Below, in pieces: positions 58,435 to 64,000 of a stretch of DNA of 64,000 nucleotides (positions are counted from its first letter, which is position 1; each line of letters starts with the position of its first letter). The stretch is from Iris pallida. Taxonomy: Eukaryota; Streptophyta; Magnoliopsida; Asparagales; Iridaceae. The translations under genes and the position numbers were made by a program. The notes beneath the pieces were generated by a model. The model saw nothing but the letters and a program-made list of their open reading frames with translations. It was not told the DNA's origin and made no database searches. The DNA is taken from assembly GCA_029216955.1 (NCBI GenBank), contig JANAVB010023996.1, forward strand, positions 16,391,021 through 16,455,020, read 5' to 3'.

Positions 58435-60109
58435 CTTATATAGATACTTATAATAGATGTATAGGTTATGTATGTATATATATACATTTAAGTATCATAT
58501 ATTATGTGTATGTGTGTTTAAAATATATATGTAATATATATATACATGTGTTATGTGTTAGGTTATGTAAGCATATCAAGAGTGTATCATGTTTAGGTAT
58601 ATATATTGTCATGTATTATGGTTGGCTAATAGGCATGATACAGCCTATGGCATATATGTGAGTCTGTTTGACTAATAAGCCTAGATTGGGCTTGTATAGC
58701 TTTATTTGACCTAGAATAGACTTGCTAGACTAGTGTAGACTTGTTTGACCTAGTGTGGACTTGTTTGACCTAGTTTGACCATAGTTGACCTAGTTTGACT
58801 TCTAGGGTTGACCAGAGTTGACCAAGAGTAGACTTTGGCCTAGATTGACCTAGATTCATGTAGAATGCATTGTAATACTTTATTTTACAATTATGGACTT
58901 GTTGTGGCTTGTGCTGTTCTAAATAGGAGCCGGACACCACTCCTCGGACAGTACAATTCAGTTGGACACTCAGATACCAGGCGAGTACATTCTCTTATCA
59001 TTTCATACCCTGTTAGAATTATTTTCCTACTTTAGATTACTTTACTTGATGCTGTCACGATGGTAACACGAATTAGTACTATATGGATCCATTCTTGAGA
59101 TGTTATCCCCTCAGAGAGCATCGTATACTACATGTTCTGTGCGTTTCACTTACATGGTGTATCACTATGCTTCACGGTTCGTCGATCACTTGTAACATGT
59201 ACTCTCATGATCACATAGTCTTCCCTGAATCACCCATTTATGGGCATTCCCAGAATCACCCATTTATGGGTTATCCATGTATCACCCCTTGTGGGCCTTT
59301 GCATGGAATCATAACATAACCTGGCTGGATCCTTGTGTATTGATTGGGGGTACGGTGGAGTAGAAGTAAACATGTGAATAATATCCAAGTAGTGTAGTTC
59401 CCAGAATCACTCCATAGTATAGTTTCCAGAATCTCCTATGCCATTCACATGTTTATATTGTACTATGACTCACTAGCCACTGATAATTCTCTATTTACAG
59501 TGTATATATTTCCATTACAGTTTTCTCTGTTTATATTCCATACTTCTTTCAGTTTCCTTTATCTTACTCTACTGCATGTTTATATTTTCTAACCTGCTAT
59601 GAACTGTTGAGATGTATTGTGCTCGTTCCTGTCCTGACTGGACCTGTTGAAAATATTACAGAGGACGAGGAGGAGGCTGGTGTGGATACCTATTACGGTG
59701 CTACCTTAGATGAGTGCCTGGACCTGGACCAGCAGCAGGTCCCACAACTGTGGATGACACACCCTTAGATTAGGATGTTTTTATTTACAGTATTCTATAG
59801 ATGATTGTACATATTAATACTTGGGATCTGGGTTTATGTATTTATCTTAGACACTTAGACTCTCTGTTGTACTTGGGATTCCCTTCCATTTCAGCAGTTT
59901 TATTTATCTATCTATCTGCTATCTTATCATCTGCCTTAGTTGTGATTGAGTTTACTTTCTGCTATATTACCCCCATTCGGGGAGTATAAAATGTTTAGCT
60001 TTATATTGTTAGTTGTTGTGACCTAGGACTACGTTCTACCGCCGACACTGCGGCGTAGGCTGGACGTACCCACTTCTCGTGCCCTTACTCTAGGGTGCGG
60101 ATCGTGACA
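56154..60109 (+). repeat. 3' LTR of element D
   Basis: TGTCACTACC to GGATCGTGACA, matching 47129-51031 with scattered substitutions. Its AT microsatellite (58363-58431) is several times longer than the same site in the 5' LTR (about 49335-49355), which accounts for most of the length difference. Confidence 0.9.
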
Positions 60110-60114
60110 CCGAT

Positions 60115-61986
60115 GAAGGTATATTTTTAGGTTATGCGGGCAAAAGTAAAGGATACAGAGTCTTCAACAAAAGAACCATGATCATCGAAGAGTCAATCAA
60201 TTTCACCTTTGATGAACTAAATCAAACGACAATCGATGACAATGACGAAGATCTTAATGTACCCAGCAAAGCACCAGCTGATCCTCCTAGAGAAGATCCA
60301 GGAACCAGCTACCTTCGGAGTCTGCCAAAAAGATTGAAGTTCACGGCTGATCATCTAAAGGACTTGGTAATTGGTGAGATTACGAAGGGTGTAAGTACTC
60401 GTTCCTCTAATAAAGATATAGCTTCTTGTGTTGCTTTTGTCTCGCAGTTTGAACCCAAAAATATTGATGAAGCATGTAATGATAATTTTTGGATAGAAGC
60501 TATGCAAGAGGATTTAAACCAATTTGAACGGAATCAAGTTTGGGAACTTGTTCCCAAGCCTATTGATCATCCGGTCATTGGCACCCGATGGGTATTCCAA
60601 AATAAACTAAACGAGAATGATTTAGTGACTCGTAATAAGGCTCGACTCGTAGCTCAAGGATATAATCAAGAAGAAGGTATCGACTATGATGAGACTTATG
60701 CCCCAGTTGCGAGATTAGAATCCATTTGCATGTTATGTGCATTTGCATGTTTTCATAATTTTAAGTTATTTCAAATAGATGTCAAAAGGGCATTTTTAAA
60801 TGGTTTTATAAAAGAAGAGGTTTATGTAGCTCAACCACCCGGTTTTTCTGATTTCAAATTTCCTGAATATGTTTTCAAGTTGAAGAAAGCTTTATACAGT
60901 TTGAAACAAGCCCCTCGTGCTTGGTACGAATGTCTAAGCACTTTTCTACTTGATAACGGTTTTTCAAAGGGAAAGGTTGACACTACTTTGTTTATAAATT
61001 CTTTGAATAATAATATTCTTTTGATTCAAATCTATGTAGATGATATTATCTTTGGATCTACTGATGAATCTCTCTGTCAAGAATTCTCAAAGTGTATGCA
61101 GAATGAGTTTGAGATGAGCATGATGGGAGAGCTGAAATTCTTTCTCAGACTGCAAATCAAACAAACCAACAATGGGACGTTCATAAATCAAGCTAAGTAC
61201 ACAAAGGATCTATTGAAGAAGTTCGACATAGAAACAGCAAAACCACTTAGCACTCCAATGGCGACTTCAACCAAGCTTGATATTGATAAACAAGAAAAAC
61301 CTGTCGACATGCGTAAGTATCGAGGTATGATCGGTAGCTTACTATATTTGACTGCTAGTCGACCAGACATTATGTTTAGTGTTTGCTTATGTGCACGTTT
61401 TCAAGCTAATCCTAAGGAATCACATTTGTGCGCAGTTAAGCGTATCTTCCGATACCTTAAAGGCACTTCTTCTGTCGGCTTATGGTATCCCAAAACTAAG
61501 TCGTTTGACCTAACCGGTTATTCCGATGCTGATTTTACCGGATGCAAAGTAGATAGAAAAAGCACAAGCGGCACATGTCATTTCCTAGGAAAAGCTCTAG
61601 TCTCTTGGTTTAGTAAAAAATAAAATTCTGTTGCATTATCAACAACCGAGGCTGAGTATATCGCCACACGACGTTGTTGTGCACAAATTTTGTGGATGAA
61701 ACAAACCTTAGAAGACTATGGATTGTATTTTACACATATACCTATTTTCTGTGATAATACTAGTTCTATTAATTTGACTAAGAATCCAGTATGTCATTCT
61801 CGTACTAAACATATCGAGATTCGACATCATTTTCTTAGAGATCATCAACAAAATGGAGATATAGACCTTGTATACATGGACACACAGAATCAATTAGCTG
61901 ACATACTCACAAAACCTTTAGCGGAAGATCGTTTCAACTATTTACGTCGAGAATTAGGAATTTTAGATATCAATAATATTAATTAA
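60115..61986 (+). pseudogene. pol: pol of Sirevirus C, second part (integrase tail, reverse transcriptase, RNase H)
   Basis: It continues pol after element D. A 481-codon frame (60178-61623) covers the integrase tail (M-I-I-E-E-S-I-N), then reverse transcriptase: W-V-F-Q-N-K, A-R-L-V-A-Q-G-Y-N-Q, Q-A-P-R-A-W-Y and the intact catalytic Y-V-D-D-I-I-F-G (about 61035), then Y-R-G-M-I-G-S-L-L-Y-L-T-A-S-R-P-D. A TAA at 61621 where S-K-K-Q is expected breaks RNase H, which goes on with S-T-T-E-A-E-Y and ends Q-L-A-D-I-L-T-K-P-L at 61986. Reverse transcriptase itself looks undamaged. Confidence 0.85.
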
Positions 61987-62043
61987 TTTTGTTTCATTAA
62001 TTAATTTATTCGATACTCAAAAACTATTTTCGAGACAAGCCCG

Positions 62044-62149
62044 AAAAGAGTCTGTCTGTCACCACGACTACGGTCGAAGCGAAGCGGTACTTAAGAGTTC
62101 CCCGGTGAACCTCCGTTAGCTGGGACAGTACTCCTACAGCTAATCTGAG
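62044..62149 (+). other. conserved noncoding block between pol and ORF2 (C copy)
   Basis: It matches 10162-10266 (reverse strand) with only about seven changes over about 105 nt. Possible stems: GAGTCTGTC with GACAGTACTC (outer), CGAC-TACG-GTCG, and GAGTTC with GAACCTC around CCCGGT. Confidence 0.7.
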
Positions 62150-62316
62150 ACAGATGCTGAGTAAAAAATATTAATTTATAAAATAATATTAATTATATTA
62201 CTTTGAGTTTTAAAATTGCTAAACTTTGAATTAAGCATTTGAAACGAATTAATGAAAAAGAATGTGGCCTCATTTGAATTTTTTTATATATATATTTATA
62301 GCCTGGCAACCCTAGG

Positions 62317-62380
62317 CGAATTCTGCCCGAGTTCGGTCCGAATTCGGCCAGAGTTCGGCTGGGTGTTTATATATATCAGC
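62317..62380 (+). promoter_or_regulatory. promoter-like region of ORF2 in Sirevirus C
   Basis: GCGAATTCTGCCCGAGTTCG and AATTCGGCCAGAGTTCGGC (62317-62360), then TATA (TGTTTATATATATC, 62364-62377), AGCACC and a CTTCTTCTTCATT leader. Same order as upstream of ORF2 in B, and the same motif as upstream of the LTR TATA box at 43501. Confidence 0.6.
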
Positions 62381-62624
62381 ACCAACCTGAGGCCTCCTTC
62401 TTCTTCATTCTTCCCCCACATCCTCATAATAACAGCAGCGCCCCTCCGAACCCTAGTTTCTTCTCCATCATTGTTCTTCCAATCCTTGTGGAGTTTCTCG
62501 TCCAAACTTTGGATTCGTGCGGAGATCGTCATCCTCTTCGACATATCCAATTCTTGGAAGGTATAATCCCTTCTTTCTACCACTTTTCAATACTTAGGGT
62601 TTGTAGAAATTTTTTTGGGAAAGA

Positions 62625-63810
62625 ATGCCTAAGTTCAATCCCTTCAAGAGGAAGAAGACCAATGCCAGTGAAGAGGCATCGCCTTCAGATCCGCATACGG
62701 ATTGCCTCTTTTCTCCGGTCCAATAGGACGATGGTGCGTCGGATGAGTTTTACTTTAAAACTTTCGATCAAGCGTTATTGTGGTACGTCGATTTTGTCAT
62801 GCGTACTATTTGCACCGGATCGCCGATTAAGTGGACTATCTTTCCGGATCACCGCCCTTACTTTGAGGCATTAGGGTTACAATACTTTGTCACCTTACAA
62901 TTCCCCATTGCCACAAATGCCATTAGACTATTCTACTGTAATTTCGTGTTAGATAGTTTTACAGCGAGGACACGTGTCGGAGGAATTGATATCGAATTCA
63001 CTGATGACACGTTAGCGAAAATCCTTGGTATCCCAAACGAAGGTGTCCCGCTAGATGACATCACTGATTTTGATTTCTCCGATGGCACGACACTCATTAG
63101 TTTCAAGAATAAACTTTGTGTACCTGCACGCGTTCTTCTTGGAAAGTTCAAGGCTAATAAATTAAACTTGTTTAACAACGAATTATATCGCATCATCTAT
63201 TCCACCTTACTTCCAAAATCTACTTCTAAAGATGATGTCACTGCACTTGAGCATTCTGCTCTTTATCATATTCTAAAGGGGATTCTTTTTTCTGCCCCTA
63301 AGACTATCATCCAGATGATGGGTAGATGTCGCGGGAGAGACCGCAACCTATCTTATGCGATGCTCATTCCTCGTATTTTTTAGAGATTTGATATTGATTT
63401 ATCTACTTGTGCTGTCGACCCCCAGCCCAAGTTTCTTAAACTTTCTCGTCGCAGCATTGCATCTGTTCCTCCTCCTACTGCACCTACTCCTCCTGCACCT
63501 ACTCCTACAGATCCCACAACACCTATTCCTCCTCATTCTTACCCTATGACATTTGAGGGTATCCACCAGCACTTATCAGATCTGCAGTCTTTTTATGTTG
63601 AGACCTCTAGGGAACACGAGTTCCGGAATGTGACTCGGTTCCAGGCGATTGCCAACTCCTTCGTCGATCTGAGGTTTACGCAGACGGGTCATTCTGCTAG
63701 CTCTCTGCCTTGAGACCCTTCTGTTTCTTGCTACCACATTGACGACGAGGCGTTTCACTCTCTGTTCCAGCCAGAGAACGCATATGATTGGTATCGTACC
63801 ACTGGCGCAC
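62625..63810 (+). pseudogene. accessory ORF2 of Sirevirus C (putative plant transposon protein-like)
   Basis: It starts at ATG 62625 (M-P-K-F-N-P-F-K-R-K-K), in frame with the long open part 62778-63383. In-frame stops: TAG 62724, TAG 63381, TGA 63711. The core carries T-R-V-G-G, L-G-I-P-N-E-G, L-L-P-K-S-T-S-K-D-D-V-T and Y-H-I-L-K-G-I-L-F-S, then a Pro/Thr-rich linker and M-T-F-E-G-I-H-Q-H-L-S-D-L with a short coiled part. The acidic tail seen in B is cut off by an LTR insertion at 63811. The high similarity to the B copy in spite of decay suggests that the protein was under selection in their ancestors. The assignment to Pfam PF20167 is from memory of the family pattern. Confidence 0.7.
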
Positions 63811-64000
63811 TGTCACGACCCGCACCCTTTTTTTTTAAACGGATACGAGACGTGTCCAAGCCAGCCTATGCCGCAGTGTCGGTGGTAGAACGCTCTCACG
63901 GCCATGAAGATCAAATCACAAATAATGCTCATTCACATAATTAATTTAACTTACAATGGTCACAAGTTTTATATTTGTAGAAAAATATAAACTTGTACAA
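63811..64000 (-). mobile_element. edge of another D-related gypsy LTR, runs off window
   Basis: TGTCACGACCCGCACCC is the inverted end of a D-type LTR (compare the complement of 60090-60109), and GCCGCAGTGTCGGNGGTAGAACG matches the complement of 60030-60060. It lies inside ORF2 of Sirevirus C. Only the first 190 bases are visible; a 5-bp duplication (CGCAC expected) cannot be checked. Confidence 0.7.

Larger units (their letters stand above)
47129..60109 (+). mobile_element. complete Tekay/Del-like chromovirus D
   Basis: A 13.0-kb plus-strand Ty3/gypsy element with LTRs of 3903 and 3956 bp, target duplication CCGAT (47124-47128 and 60110-60114), gag with two zinc knuckles, protease, reverse transcriptase, RNase H, integrase and a chromodomain-like C-terminus. 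Very long LTRs and this chromodomain fit the Tekay/Del branch. It lies inside Sirevirus C, so it is younger than C. I see no standard methionine primer site after the first LTR. Confidence 0.85.
42964..63810 (+). mobile_element. Sirevirus-like element C, interrupted twice
   Basis: A plus-strand copia element with 5' LTR, primer site, intact gag, broken pol and accessory ORF2. It is split at 47128/60110 by chromovirus-like element D (duplication CCGAT) and inside ORF2 at 63811 by another LTR. The 3' LTR is not in the window. It belongs to the same family as B by gag, pol, ORF2 and LTR similarity. Confidence 0.85.

Overview
The window is repeat-dense nuclear DNA of a flowering plant, with no host gene that I can support. 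This is shown by plant-type Ty1/copia (Sirevirus-like) and Ty3/gypsy (Tat-like and chromovirus-like) LTR retrotransposons, methionine-initiator-type primer sites, a CACTA-type transposon end and long AT microsatellites. Almost every long reading frame belongs to a retrotransposon, and most carry nonsense codons or frameshifts. I cannot name the species.

Layout. 1-4785: 5' part of a minus-strand Tat-like element (A), with its LTR at 3472-4785. 4786-6257: low-complexity DNA and the end of a CACTA element (terminus at 5792). 6258-31735: an old LTR-like repeat (R1) in three pieces, split by a complete minus-strand Sirevirus (B, 6845-16378, duplication GTGAT) and by a complete minus-strand Tat-like element (element 2, 17816-30476, duplication ATAGG). 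31738-39630: a scrap of Sirevirus gag and a truncated Tat-like element (element 3) whose main content is an antisense plant-mobile-domain gene on the plus strand. About 40184-42963: a second, oppositely oriented copy of the same old repeat (R2). 42964 to the window end: a plus-strand Sirevirus (C), split by a complete 13-kb chromovirus-like element with 3.9-kb LTRs (D, 47129-60109, duplication CCGAT) and cut again at 63811 by another LTR related to D.

How the parts relate. B and C are two copies of one Sirevirus family and share an unusual plan: gag and pol overlap by exactly 23 nt in different frames; after pol comes a roughly 105-nt noncoding block that is almost unchanged between the copies and can fold; then a promoter-like stretch that reuses the LTR's own motif array plus a TATA box; then an accessory gene (ORF2) resembling the 'putative plant transposon protein' family. 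A, 2 and 3 share a Tat plan: an LTR with a family-specific short motif in many copies, a very long gag whose start codon lies inside the LTR so that the primer-binding site is translated, and (in 2 and 3) an antisense gene with its own TATA box downstream of integrase. Element A uses AGCGTATG, element 2 uses GCCGCATG/TGCGGC, element 3 uses TGGCRCC-like sequences, D uses GACACG, and B and C use GAGTTCGGCC-like sequences.

The strongest candidate for an undescribed system is this coupling of a private motif array with an accessory gene whose promoter carries the same motif. It would fit an element-encoded factor that recognises only its own family. That function is inference; the motif distribution is seen directly.
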